Assembly (NCBI GenBank): GCA_046350935.1
Contig: JAXLZK010000005.1
Span: 1 to 64,000 of the forward strand
DNA length: 64,000 nucleotides
Direction of reading: 5' to 3'
From: Nitrobium sp046350935
GTDB lineage: Bacteria > Nitrospirota > Thermodesulfovibrionia > Thermodesulfovibrionales > Dissulfurispiraceae
Both the position numbers and the translations under genes were made by a program. Positions 26,602 to 34,719 of this stretch are shown here, piece by piece (the first letter of the stretch is position 1; every line of letters begins with the position of its first letter). A model generated the notes under the pieces. That model saw only the letters and a program-made list of their open reading frames with translations, was not told the origin of the DNA and made no database searches.

Positions 26602-28488
26602 ATGCTGACAGAACGGATCACGTCGCCCGAGGATCTGAAGCGCCTGAGCAGTGAAGAGCTGAAGACCCTCGCTGAAGAGCTGCGCGCCCTTATCATCGAG
26701 AGGGTCTCGATCAACGGGGGCCACCTCGCCTCCAATCTGGGCGTGGTGGAGCTTTCGATCGCCCTGCATTACGTCTTCCGCTCCCCCGAAGACAAGATCA
26801 TCTGGGACGTAGGACATCAGTCCTACCCGCACAAGCTCCTGACGGGCCGCTACAGGGAGTTCCCCACCATACGGAAATATAAGGGAATTTCGGGGTACCC
26901 CCGGATCGGCGAGAGCCCCCACGACATTTTCGGGACAGGCCACAGTTCCACCTCCATCTCCGCGGCCCTCGGGATCGCCGAGGCCCGGGACATGAAGGGA
27001 GAGGACTTCAAGGTGATCGCGGTCATCGGCGACGGGGCGCTCACCTCGGGCCTCGCGTACGAGGGGCTGAACCACGCGGGCCATCTGAAGAAGGACCTCG
27101 TGGTCATCCTGAACGACAACGAAATGTCGATCTCCCGGAACGTAGGCGCGATGTCCAACTACCTGAACAAAGTATTGACCGGAACCTTCTACCGGCGGCT
27201 CAGGAAAGAGACGAAGGCCCTTCTTGAGGGGATACCGCGCATCGGGGGGTCGGTGGCAAAGATCGCCCAGAGGGCGGAGGGAAGCCTGAAGGGCTTCTTC
27301 CTGCCGGGCGGTCTTTTCGAGGACCTCGGGTTCAACTATGTGGGGCCTGTCGACGGGCACGACCTCCCCCTCCTCATCGATACGCTGCAGCGGATCAAAG
27401 AGGTGCGGGAGCCTATTCTCTTTCATGTGGTGACAAAAAAAGGGAAAGGGTACAAGTTTTCCGAAGAGGACCCGTGCGTCTACCATGGGACCGGCCCCTT
27501 CGAGGTCGAGACGGGGATCGTCCCCGAAGCCTCCCCGGCGGCCGAGGAGTGCGTCTTCTTCAGCGATGTATTCGGCAGCACCCTCGCCGAGCTCGCCGCG
27601 GCCGACGAGCGGGTTGTCGCCATTACCGCGGCCATGAAGGAGGGCACCGGACTCGCCCCCTTCGCCGAGAGGTTTCCCGGAAGGCTCTACGACGTGGGCA
27701 TTGCCGAACCCCATGCCGTCACCTTTGCGGCGGGGCTCGCGGTCCAGGGACTGCGGCCCGTAGTGGCCATCTATTCAACCTTTCTGCAGAGGGCGTACGA
27801 CGAGATCATCCACGATGTCTGCCTCCAGAACCTCCCCGTGGTCTTCGCCATAGACAGGGCGGGGATCGTGGGAGAAGACGGCGCCACCCACCAGGGGCTC
27901 TTCGACATCTCTTTCCTGCGCCATATCCCCAATCTGATTTTCATGGCGCCGAAGGATGATCGCGAGCTCAGGGAGATGCTCCGCTTCGCCCTGAAGCAGG
28001 ACGGCCCCGTCGCCTTCCGGTATCCGCGGGGCAGAATCCTGCCCTCCACGGGGGAGCAGAAGGGTGCGGTGCCCCTGGAAAAAGGGAAGGCGGAAGTCCT
28101 GCGGGAGGGGAAGGACATCGCCCTGCTTGCAGTGGGCCCCACCGTTTTCCCCGCGCTCAAGGCCGCCGAAAGGCTCGTGAAGGACGGCTTCGACCCCTGC
28201 GTGATCAACACGCGCTTTATCAAGCCCCTCGATGAGGCCCTGCTCGCCTCCCTCTTCGGCAGGGTAAAACGGATCGTCACCGTGGAAGAGAACGTCCTTG
28301 CCGGCGGGTTCGGTTCCGCTGTCGTCGAATGCCTCAGTGAAACGGGAATCACAGAAGTGGCCGTCAGGAGGGTGGGAATCGCCGATGCCTTCGTCGAGCA
28401 CGGCTCCCCGGCGGTGCTGAGGAAAAACTACGGCCTCGACGACGAGGGCATCTACAAGGCCGCCCTCTCACTTCTAATAACAGAGTAA
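26602..28488 (+). CDS. dxs: 1-deoxy-D-xylulose-5-phosphate synthase
   Basis: A 628-residue thiamine diphosphate enzyme that starts the MEP isoprenoid pathway from pyruvate and glyceraldehyde-3-phosphate. I take the ATG at 26602 (MLTERITSPEDLKRLS), the usual family N-terminus; an in-frame TTG at 26584 is an alternative. The ThDP motif is GDGALTSGLAYEGLNHAG...NDNEMSIS. Other landmarks are GHQSYPHKLLTGR, YVGPVDGHD and, in the pyrimidine domain, GIAEPHAVTFAAGLA and DRAGIVGEDGATHQG. The stop codon abuts repeat copy D. It is paired with ispA. Confidence 0.96.
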   Translation: MLTERITSPEDLKRLSSEELKTLAEELRALIIERVSINGGHLASNLGVVELSIALHYVFRSPEDKIIWDVGHQSYPHKLLTGRYREFPTIRKYKGISGYPRIGESPHDIFGTGHSSTSISAALGIAEARDMKGEDFKVIAVIGDGALTSGLAYEGLNHAGHLKKDLVVILNDNEMSISRNVGAMSNYLNKVLTGTFYRRLRKETKALLEGIPRIGGSVAKIAQRAEGSLKGFFLPGGLFEDLGFNYVGPVDGHDLPLLIDTLQRIKEVREPILFHVVTKKGKGYKFSEEDPCVYHGTGPFEVETGIVPEASPAAEECVFFSDVFGSTLAELAAADERVVAITAAMKEGTGLAPFAERFPGRLYDVGIAEPHAVTFAAGLAVQGLRPVVAIYSTFLQRAYDEIIHDVCLQNLPVVFAIDRAGIVGEDGATHQGLFDISFLRHIPNLIFMAPKDDRELREMLRFALKQDGPVAFRYPRGRILPSTGEQKGAVPLEKGKAEVLREGKDIALLAVGPTVFPALKAAERLVKDGFDPCVINTRFIKPLDEALLASLFGRVKRIVTVEENVLAGGFGSAVVECLSETGITEVAVRRVGIADAFVEHGSPAVLRKNYGLDDEGIYKAALSLLITE

Positions 28489-28714
28489 GACAGGGAGAGG
28501 GACAACTCTATTGTCATTCCCGCAAGCGGAGCGAGCCGTCCCCGCTTGTCAGGGATCGCCTGCAGAATGATTCCGGACCGGTCCCGGACGGGGCCGGGAC
28601 AAGGGCCGGAATGACATCTCCCTGCCGCATCTCTTTCCCCGGACGCTCTTATTCTCTCTTTTGCTTCGTTTCTTCTGTTTTATTCTTCACTTTTTCCGCT
28701 GCCCTTACCTGTCT
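28488..28714. repeat. Intergenic inverted-repeat element, copy D (long form)
   Basis: It starts at the dxs stop codon with AGACAGGGAGAGG (same 13 bases as copy A) and ends with CCTGTCT (28708-28714). Inside, GTCATTCC (28513-28520) and GGAATGAC (28608-28615) form the same core inverted repeat as copy C. The stretch between is palindrome-rich. Confidence 0.65.
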
Positions 28715-28741
28715 TTTCCTGTCCTGTGCGTGAAAAGTACC

Positions 28742-28772
28742 TTGATTGTCCCCGAAGGGTGGATGCTATACT
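28742..28772 (+). promoter_or_regulatory. Probable promoter of the glycan locus
   Basis: TTGATT (28742-28747), 19 bases, TATACT (28767-28772). It lies just beyond repeat copy D and about 220 bases ahead of the first gene of the exopolysaccharide locus. Confidence 0.45.
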
Positions 28773-28778
28773 GAAATC

Positions 28779-28998
28779 GTACAAAGGATTCCTCCCTCCG
28801 CCCGGGAGAAGAGCCTGTCAGGAAAGGGCATGCTCCTGAAAGGGTGTTTCGGCAAGGGCTGAGAAGGCACCCTGCGTGAAAGAATGGCTTTACATGGGCA
28901 TACGGGACGGATGGCGCCCGGGAAATCGGCTCTGCTGTAGGCGGCGATTGACTCCGGGTAAGTACTTCAGGTAGAATTGCAGTCTCGGTACAGGCTTC
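28779..28998 (+). other. Long structured 5' leader, unidentified
   Basis: 220 untranslated bases with at least three hairpins: TCAGGA/TCCTGA (28818, 28834), AGGGTG/CACCCT (28841, 28868) and a two-part stem CCCGG + AATCG with CGATT + CCGGG (28917-28958). It fits none of the riboswitch classes I can recall. It may be a regulatory leader or simply a folded spacer. Confidence 0.35.
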
Positions 28999-30294
28999 AT
29001 GAGTCCAGAAGAGAACAGAGAAAGAAACGATAAAAAGGTCGTAGTGGCGGGTCTCGACGGTGTGCCGTACACTCTTCTCCTTGAGTATATGGAGAGAGGG
29101 ATCATGCCGGAATTGAAGGAGCTCTGCCGGAGCGGGAAGCTCTTCAGGATGAACTCCTCCCTCCCGGAAGTGTCTTCGGTGGCCTGGACAGGCTTCATGA
29201 CGGGCCGGAATCCCGGTGAGCACGGCATCTTCGGCTTCATGGAGCTGGACCGGCAGAGCTACGGATACACCTTCCCCAATTTCACCTCCCTGAAGGAGCG
29301 CCCCGTATGGGAGCGGAGCGCTACGAAGACCGTCGCCTTCAATATCCCCCAGACCTATCCGGCGCTCCCGATGAACGGGGTGACGGTCAGCGGATTCGTC
29401 GCCCTCGATCTCAAAAAGGCGGCGTATCCGGACAGGATTTTTACCTATCTGAGCGAGAGGGGCTACCGGCTCGATGTCGATGCACGCCTCGCAGCAGAAA
29501 ATCCTGAGGCTTTTTTCGCGGACCTCTTCGAGGTGTTCCGGAGGCGGAGGGAGGCTATCGGCTACCTGTACGACAACGAGGAGTGGCGGCTTTTTATCGG
29601 TACGATCACCGAGACCGACCGCCTGCACCACTTCTTTTACGATTCGGCGCTGGAAGGACGATATTTCGCTGTTTTTGAACGATTTTACCGGGAACTGGAC
29701 CGGTTCATCGGCGAGCTGGCCCGAAAGGCGGAAAGAGACGGCGCCCTCTTCATGACCTGCTCGGACCACGGCTTTACCCCCATCACCACGGAGGTGTACC
29801 TCAACAGGTGGCTCATCGAAAAGGGGTATCTGGAGCGTGAGGGAGGCGAAGGACTCAAGGGGATGACCTCCTCTTCGCGGGCCTTCTGCCTGGACCCCTC
29901 ACGGATCTATCTCCACGTCGAGGGGAAGTATAGGAAGGGAAAGGTGGCGCAGAGCGAATGCCCCGCGCTGCTCGATGCGTTGAAGGGACAGTTTCTGGAA
30001 ATTTCCTTTGAGGGCCGGAAGGTCGTCAAGGAGGTGTATCGGCGGGAGGAGATCTTCCGGGGGCCGTATGCGGAAAACGGCCCCGATCTGTATCTTTTGC
30101 CGCACTACGGGTTCGACCTGAAGGGATCGGTCGACAGGGACTCCGTTTTCGGCACCTCCCGCTTCAGGGGAATGCACACCTACGATGATGCCCACCTGTT
30201 CGTTTCCGACCGGGCAGTGGTACAGGAGGATGAACGATGGTCCATAGAGAGAGTGCTGACGGGCGCGTACTCTACGCTGAATACGGCCGTATAA
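28999..30294 (+). CDS. Soluble AlkP-superfamily phosphodiesterase/pyrophosphatase-like enzyme
   Basis: A 431-residue member of the alkaline phosphatase superfamily (type I phosphodiesterase/nucleotide pyrophosphatase branch). Metal ligands: D20 in VAGLDGVPY, SDHGF in the middle, and a late MHTYDDAHLF histidine; the nucleophile is S59 or S60 in EVSSVAWTGFMTG. The GRNPGEHGIFGF motif is typical. It lacks a signal peptide or membrane helix, so it works in the cytoplasm. It is the first gene of the glycan locus and a relative lies at 36416. A role in processing nucleotide-activated or phosphorylated glycan intermediates is inferred. Confidence 0.8.
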   Translation: MSPEENRERNDKKVVVAGLDGVPYTLLLEYMERGIMPELKELCRSGKLFRMNSSLPEVSSVAWTGFMTGRNPGEHGIFGFMELDRQSYGYTFPNFTSLKERPVWERSATKTVAFNIPQTYPALPMNGVTVSGFVALDLKKAAYPDRIFTYLSERGYRLDVDARLAAENPEAFFADLFEVFRRRREAIGYLYDNEEWRLFIGTITETDRLHHFFYDSALEGRYFAVFERFYRELDRFIGELARKAERDGALFMTCSDHGFTPITTEVYLNRWLIEKGYLEREGGEGLKGMTSSSRAFCLDPSRIYLHVEGKYRKGKVAQSECPALLDALKGQFLEISFEGRKVVKEVYRREEIFRGPYAENGPDLYLLPHYGFDLKGSVDRDSVFGTSRFRGMHTYDDAHLFVSDRAVVQEDERWSIERVLTGAYSTLNTAV

Positions 30295-30935
30295 CATTCA
30301 TGCATGATGTCGTGAAGAGGGCGATGGATGTGCTCCTCGGCCTCCTTTTCCTTGTCGCCTTCTCGCCGCTCTTTTGCCTCACCGCCCTGCTCATAAAGCT
30401 GGACAGCGAGGGGCCGGTGTTTTTCCGCCAGAAACGGTGCGGGAAAGGGGGCCGCGAGTTCTTCATGTACAAGTTCAGGACCATGATCAAAAACGCCGAA
30501 GCGATGAAGGAGGCCCTTACCAACGAGGTGGACGGCCCCATGTTCAAGGTAAAGAAAGACCCGCGCATCACGAAGATCGGCCGGGTCCTCCGGCAGTGGA
30601 GCCTCGACGAGCTGCCGCAGCTCATCAACGTGGTGAGGGGGGAAATGAGCCTGGTGGGGCCCCGCCCCCTCGCAAAGAACGAAATGCCGGTGACAGTGGA
30701 AGAGCTGCCTTTCACCAAGGACAAGACGCCGGTGGACATTACCTGGAAGGAGACCCGGCTCAGGGTCAAGCCGGGGATGACCGGGCTCTGGCAGGTGCAG
30801 GGGAGAGGGAGCGGCAAGTTCAGCTGCTGGATCAAGTACGATATCGAGTACGTACAGAAAAGGTCGATTTTCCTCGACGTAAAGATCCTCTTCCTGACTC
30901 TCAACGCGGTGCTGAGGAGGAAAGGTGCTGATTAA
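30237..30935 (+). CDS. Initiating sugar-phosphate transferase (WcaJ/WbaP-like)
   Basis: A 232-residue monotopic phosphoglycosyl transferase that loads the first sugar phosphate onto undecaprenyl phosphate. An N-terminal hydrophobic hairpin (VLLGLLFLVAFSPLFCLTAL) precedes the catalytic domain with GPVFFRQKRCG, FFMYKFRTM, the WSLDELPQLINV core containing the Asp-Glu pair, and MSLVGPRPL. The ATG at 30237 has an ideal CAGGAGG but overlaps the previous gene by 58 bases; ATG 30300 is the alternative. It ends in KGAD, overlapping the next start. It probably commits sugar to the polymer made by this locus. Confidence 0.9.
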   Translation: MVHRESADGRVLYAEYGRITFMHDVVKRAMDVLLGLLFLVAFSPLFCLTALLIKLDSEGPVFFRQKRCGKGGREFFMYKFRTMIKNAEAMKEALTNEVDGPMFKVKKDPRITKIGRVLRQWSLDELPQLINVVRGEMSLVGPRPLAKNEMPVTVEELPFTKDKTPVDITWKETRLRVKPGMTGLWQVQGRGSGKFSCWIKYDIEYVQKRSIFLDVKILFLTLNAVLRRKGAD

Positions 30936-32421
30936 GGCTGCGGGAATGACACTCCACGACGCTCTGGAGCTGAACTGCCGTACGCACCCGGCAAAGAATT
31001 TTATCGAGGCGTACGACAGGTCCTTTACCTACGAGGAGGCATGGCGCCTCTCCAACGGGTTCGCCCGTTTTCTCGCCGCTTCGGGCGTGGGAAGGAACGA
31101 CACGGCATGCCTGGTGTTGCCCCGCGTCCCGGAGCTGGTCCTCGCTTTTCTGGGGATGGTGAAGGCGGGAGTGGTCCCCGTTCCGGTGAACTACACGATC
31201 AGCCCGGGAGAGATCAGGCAGTTCATCTCGCTGATTGCGCCCTCGGTGATCGTCATCCATGAGAAGCTCCTGCCGGTCCTGGACAGCGGGGTCCTTCCCG
31301 CCGGGAACGTCAGGGTCGTAGTGGTCGGAGAGGACTCCCACGGACATATCCCCTGGCGGGAGGCGGCCTCCCCCTCGGTGGAAGGGGGCGCTTCGGATAT
31401 CGGGTTCGACGAGATCGCCTACCTGAACTATACGACGGGCTCCAGCGGCGCCCCCAAGGGGGCTATCGCCACCCACGCCAATATCTACTGGAACACCCGC
31501 GCCGCGGTGGAGGCCATGGAGATGACGGGCGACGACGTCCATCTCTGCATGTTCGCCCCCTTTGCGCATCCCCACGAACTCTTCGCCCGCCCCCTGTATA
31601 CCGGGGGCACCCTCGTGCTGCTGGAAGAGATCAACCCGAAGACCATCGTAAAGACCATCAACGACAAGTCCGTCACCTGCATGATGGGCCTTGCGCCCAT
31701 GTTCGACATGATCGCCTCCCACTGCGCCGGCAAGAGGATGGAGAGCCTGCGCGTGGCGGAGAGCGGCGGCATGTATACCCGCCCCGACATCATCAGGAGC
31801 TTCAAGAGGCATTTCGGGGTCCCGGTGCTCTCGGTATGGGGGAGCACGGAGACCACCGGCATCGCCCTCGCCAACACTCCCGGCGCATACCGGGAAGACG
31901 GCTCCATGGGCAGGGTGTGCCCCTTTTACGAGCTCGCCCTCATCGACGACGAAGGGAACGACGCGGGAACCGGAGAGATCGGCGAGCTCGTCTTCAGGGG
32001 AGAGGGGGTGATTTCGGGGTACGATACCGCCGCCGACTTCCCTGCCGCTGCCGGAGGGTACTACAGCGGCGACCTCGCCTGGAGGGACGGGGAAGGATAC
32101 CTCTACTTTGTGGAAAGGAAGAGCGGCCTGATGAAGGTCGCCGGCCTGAAGGTCTATCCGCTCCAGATCGAGCTCTCCCTCATGGCGCACCACGGCGTCA
32201 AGGAGGCGGCGGTCATCGGGGTGGAGGACCGGCTGCGGGGCATGGTGCCGAAGGCGTACATCGTCCCGCGGGAGGGCTTCGCTCTCACCGAGGAGGAGGT
32301 CAGGGCGTTCTGCAAGGGGAAGATGGCTGATTACATGATCCCGAGGGCGGTGGAGATCCGGAGCGAGCTCCCCAAGATCGGGAGCGGCAAGATAAACAAG
32401 AAGGCCCTGGGGGGCAGGTAG
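30925..32421 (+). CDS. AMP-forming acyl-CoA ligase-like enzyme
   Basis: A 498-residue adenylate-forming enzyme. The GTG start at 30925 follows GAGGAGGAAAG and overlaps the sugar-transferase stop. Signature motifs: YTTGSSGAPKGAIATH (A3), VWGSTETTG (A5), YYSGDLAWRDGEGYLYFVERK (A7/A8) and the C-terminal lysine in GSGKINKKAL (A10). It activates a carboxylic acid as its adenylate and then a thioester. Such ligases occur in exosortase-associated polysaccharide loci, but no exosortase is present here. The product could be an acyl group for glycan or lipid modification. Confidence 0.85.
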   Translation: MLIKAAGMTLHDALELNCRTHPAKNFIEAYDRSFTYEEAWRLSNGFARFLAASGVGRNDTACLVLPRVPELVLAFLGMVKAGVVPVPVNYTISPGEIRQFISLIAPSVIVIHEKLLPVLDSGVLPAGNVRVVVVGEDSHGHIPWREAASPSVEGGASDIGFDEIAYLNYTTGSSGAPKGAIATHANIYWNTRAAVEAMEMTGDDVHLCMFAPFAHPHELFARPLYTGGTLVLLEEINPKTIVKTINDKSVTCMMGLAPMFDMIASHCAGKRMESLRVAESGGMYTRPDIIRSFKRHFGVPVLSVWGSTETTGIALANTPGAYREDGSMGRVCPFYELALIDDEGNDAGTGEIGELVFRGEGVISGYDTAADFPAAAGGYYSGDLAWRDGEGYLYFVERKSGLMKVAGLKVYPLQIELSLMAHHGVKEAAVIGVEDRLRGMVPKAYIVPREGFALTEEEVRAFCKGKMADYMIPRAVEIRSELPKIGSGKINKKALGGR

Positions 32422-32427
32422 GGACTG

Positions 32428-33597
32428 ATGAAGGCATTGCGGGCGGAAGCGGAGTGGGCGCCCCGGAACGGGTGTGCGCCGCGGGGGCGTGAGCTGACGG
32501 AAAGAAGGGCGTCTGCCGGGAGCCTGATGTACCGGAAGCCCGTCCTGGGCATTGCGGAGGTGAAGGAGCCGGAGCCCGGCCCCGACGAGCTCCTGGTGCG
32601 GGTGAGGTACTGCGGCATCTGCGGGTCCGACACCCATGTCTACGAATCCGATGCCGAGGGATATATCCTCTTTTCCGGGCCCGCAAAGTTCCCCTGTATC
32701 CTGGGGCACGAGTATTCAGGCGAAGTGGCGGCGGTGGGGAAGGAAGTCACCGGGTTCAAAAAGGGGGACATCGTCACCGCGGAAAGCGTCCTGTGGTGCG
32801 GCACCTGCATGCCCTGCCGGTACGGCATGCTGAACCAGTGCGAAAACGTCGAGCTGCTGGGCCTTACCCACGACGGGGCCTTTGCCGAGTACATCGCGGT
32901 GAAGGCGAAATACTGCTGGAACCTGAACCGTCTCCACGACCGCTTCACCGACGAAGAGGTGCTGAAGATCGGCACCCTCGTGGAGCCCATCGGCTGCGCC
33001 TATAACGGCATCTTCGTTTCAGGGGGGGGCTTCGCGCCCGGCGCGTATGCCGTCGTGTACGGGGCCGGACCCATCGGCCTCGGCGCCGTGCTCCTCCTGA
33101 GGGCGGCGGGGGCCGCAAAGATCATCGCGGTCGACGTGGTGGAAGAGCGTCTGGCGCTTGCGAAGAGGATGGGCGCCGACCATGTCTTCAACGCCGCCGG
33201 GACGGAAGGCACGGAAAGCATTGAAGAGCTCATCATGGACCTCACCTCCGGGTGGGGGGCGGACCTCCAGATAGAGGCGGCAGGGGCCGCCCGCCGGACG
33301 GTCCCGCTGATGGAGAAGCTCTATTCGAGAAGGGCGAAGATCATTTACCTCGGGAGGGCCGAGGCCCTCGCGACGGTGGAGCTGAACAGGCTCGTCTCCG
33401 GCGCCCACAGCATCATCGGCTCGCGGGGCCACTCCGGGTACGGCATATTCCCCAACATCATCCGCCTGCTCCAGGAGGACAGGCTCAACGGAGTGGGAGA
33501 GATGATCACCTCCGTCTTCCCCTTTTCCGGGATCGCGGATGCTTTCACCGCCTCGACCAGAAGGGTGGACGGAAAGATCCTGATCGCTATCGGGTGA
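32428..33597 (+). CDS. Zinc-dependent medium-chain alcohol/polyol dehydrogenase
   Basis: A 389-residue MDR-family enzyme. Catalytic zinc ligands are in RYCGICGSD and LGHEYSGEV; a structural-zinc loop is CGTCMPCRYGMLNQC; the Rossmann motif is GAGPIGLGAVLLLRAAGA followed by VDVVEERL (an acidic residue favouring NAD). The fold is nearest to sorbitol/threonine dehydrogenases. The N-terminal 33 residues before LMYRKPVLGIAEV are unusual and might be non-native if translation starts later. It begins 7 bases after the ligase gene. It presumably oxidises a sugar, polyol or amino-alcohol precursor for the glycan. Confidence 0.85.
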   Translation: MKALRAEAEWAPRNGCAPRGRELTERRASAGSLMYRKPVLGIAEVKEPEPGPDELLVRVRYCGICGSDTHVYESDAEGYILFSGPAKFPCILGHEYSGEVAAVGKEVTGFKKGDIVTAESVLWCGTCMPCRYGMLNQCENVELLGLTHDGAFAEYIAVKAKYCWNLNRLHDRFTDEEVLKIGTLVEPIGCAYNGIFVSGGGFAPGAYAVVYGAGPIGLGAVLLLRAAGAAKIIAVDVVEERLALAKRMGADHVFNAAGTEGTESIEELIMDLTSGWGADLQIEAAGAARRTVPLMEKLYSRRAKIIYLGRAEALATVELNRLVSGAHSIIGSRGHSGYGIFPNIIRLLQEDRLNGVGEMITSVFPFSGIADAFTASTRRVDGKILIAIG

Positions 33598-33703
33598 AGG
33601 CGGGTGCCTTCCCGTGCAGCACAAGGGACAAAACTGCTATAGTAATTCCATTATTTTCCCTGTTTCCCTGCAGCCGGGGAACAGAGCGAGGGAGGAAGTC
33701 CGG

Positions 33704-34501
33704 ATGAAGAAGTCGGTCGCAGCCATACTGGCAGGTCTCTGCATGTGCGTCCTGCTGGGTGCGGGGTGTGCCTCCACCGGCACACAGGGGACAAGCGGAG
33801 CGCAGGAACAGGCGCTCTCCTCTTCGAATGAAAAGGGTGAAAACATCGACAACCTGAAAATCACCGAGTTCATCCTCGGCAACGGCGACTCCATCGACGT
33901 CTCCGTGTACCGCCAGGACGACCTCAAGAGGACCGTCAAGATCGACCTCTCCGGCAGGATCATGTTCCCCCTCATCGGCGACGTGCAGGTTTCGGGCAAG
34001 AGCATCTACAAGATCAGGGAGGAAATGCAGGAGCGCCTTTCCCAGTATGTCGTGAATCCCCAGGTGATGATCAGCATCACCTCGGTCCAGAGCCAGAAGG
34101 TGGTGCTCCTCGGCGAGGTCAAGACACCCGGGGTCTATACCCTGGACTACGATCTCAATATTTCAGAGGCCGTCGCACGGGCCGGAGGTCTCAACGACGA
34201 TGCAAAGGGGTCTGCGGTGATCCTGCTCCGGAGGGAGGGAAGCAAGCAGGTTGTCTCCACGGTGGACGTGAACAGCATCATGAAAGCGGGCAACCTCTCC
34301 GCGGACATTCTCCTCAGGAACGGCGACATCGTCTACGTTCCCAAGAAGACCATCGCGAACATAAGCTGGCTCATGTCCCATATCGCCCAGATTATCAGCC
34401 CCCTCGTTTCCACGGAAACCGGCATCGTCCTCTGGCCCCAGGTCAAGGATGTCCTGCAGGGCAAGAGTCCGGCGACGTTCTTCTCCGTGCCGACTCAGTA
34501 G
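33704..34501 (+). CDS. Polysaccharide export lipoprotein (Wza/outer-membrane auxiliary)
   Basis: A 265-residue outer-membrane export protein. A start at 33704 follows GAGGGAGGAAGTCCGG and gives a lipoprotein signal (LCMCVLLGAGC, Cys at 22). The Poly_export domain (YILG-type start FILGNGDSIDVSVYRQDDL ... GRIMFPLIGDVQVSG) and one SLBB domain (VVLLGEVKTPGVYTLD ... AGGLNDDAKGSAVILLRREG) follow. It ends in a short segment that is amphipathic as in Wza. It forms the exit pore with the Wzz-like protein at 42364. Confidence 0.9.
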   Translation: MKKSVAAILAGLCMCVLLGAGCASTGTQGTSGAQEQALSSSNEKGENIDNLKITEFILGNGDSIDVSVYRQDDLKRTVKIDLSGRIMFPLIGDVQVSGKSIYKIREEMQERLSQYVVNPQVMISITSVQSQKVVLLGEVKTPGVYTLDYDLNISEAVARAGGLNDDAKGSAVILLRREGSKQVVSTVDVNSIMKAGNLSADILLRNGDIVYVPKKTIANISWLMSHIAQIISPLVSTETGIVLWPQVKDVLQGKSPATFFSVPTQ

Positions 34502-34557
34502 GAGAGAGGGGCGGAGAGGGCAAAAAAAAAAGCTTCCGGAAAACAGGCCGCCTATGG

Positions 34558-34563
34558 TATGAT
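34558..34563 (+). promoter_or_regulatory. -10 box of the 5S rRNA gene
   Basis: TATGAT, with a possible TTCCGG -35 18 bases upstream. The predicted start, six or seven bases later, coincides with the first base of the 5S stem, indicating direct transcription. Confidence 0.65.
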
Positions 34564-34569
34564 AGTTCC

Positions 34570-34683
<114 letters not shown>

Positions 34684-34690
34684 ATTTCAG

Positions 34691-34716
34691 AAAGGCCCGG
34701 TTCATACCGGGCCTTT
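34691..34716 (+). terminator. Rho-independent terminator of 5S rRNA
   Basis: Ten-base arms AAAGGCCCGG and CCGGGCCTTT enclose ttcata, and the T-run continues to 34720, where the convergent flippase gene ends. It can serve both strands. Confidence 0.93.
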
Positions 34717-34719
34717 TTT

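Noticed and set aside
28840..28880. TPP riboswitch (CTGAGA box)
   Set aside because: The CTGAGA word occurs, but the GAACCTGAT/CTGG half of the thi box is missing and the downstream gene is unrelated to thiamine.
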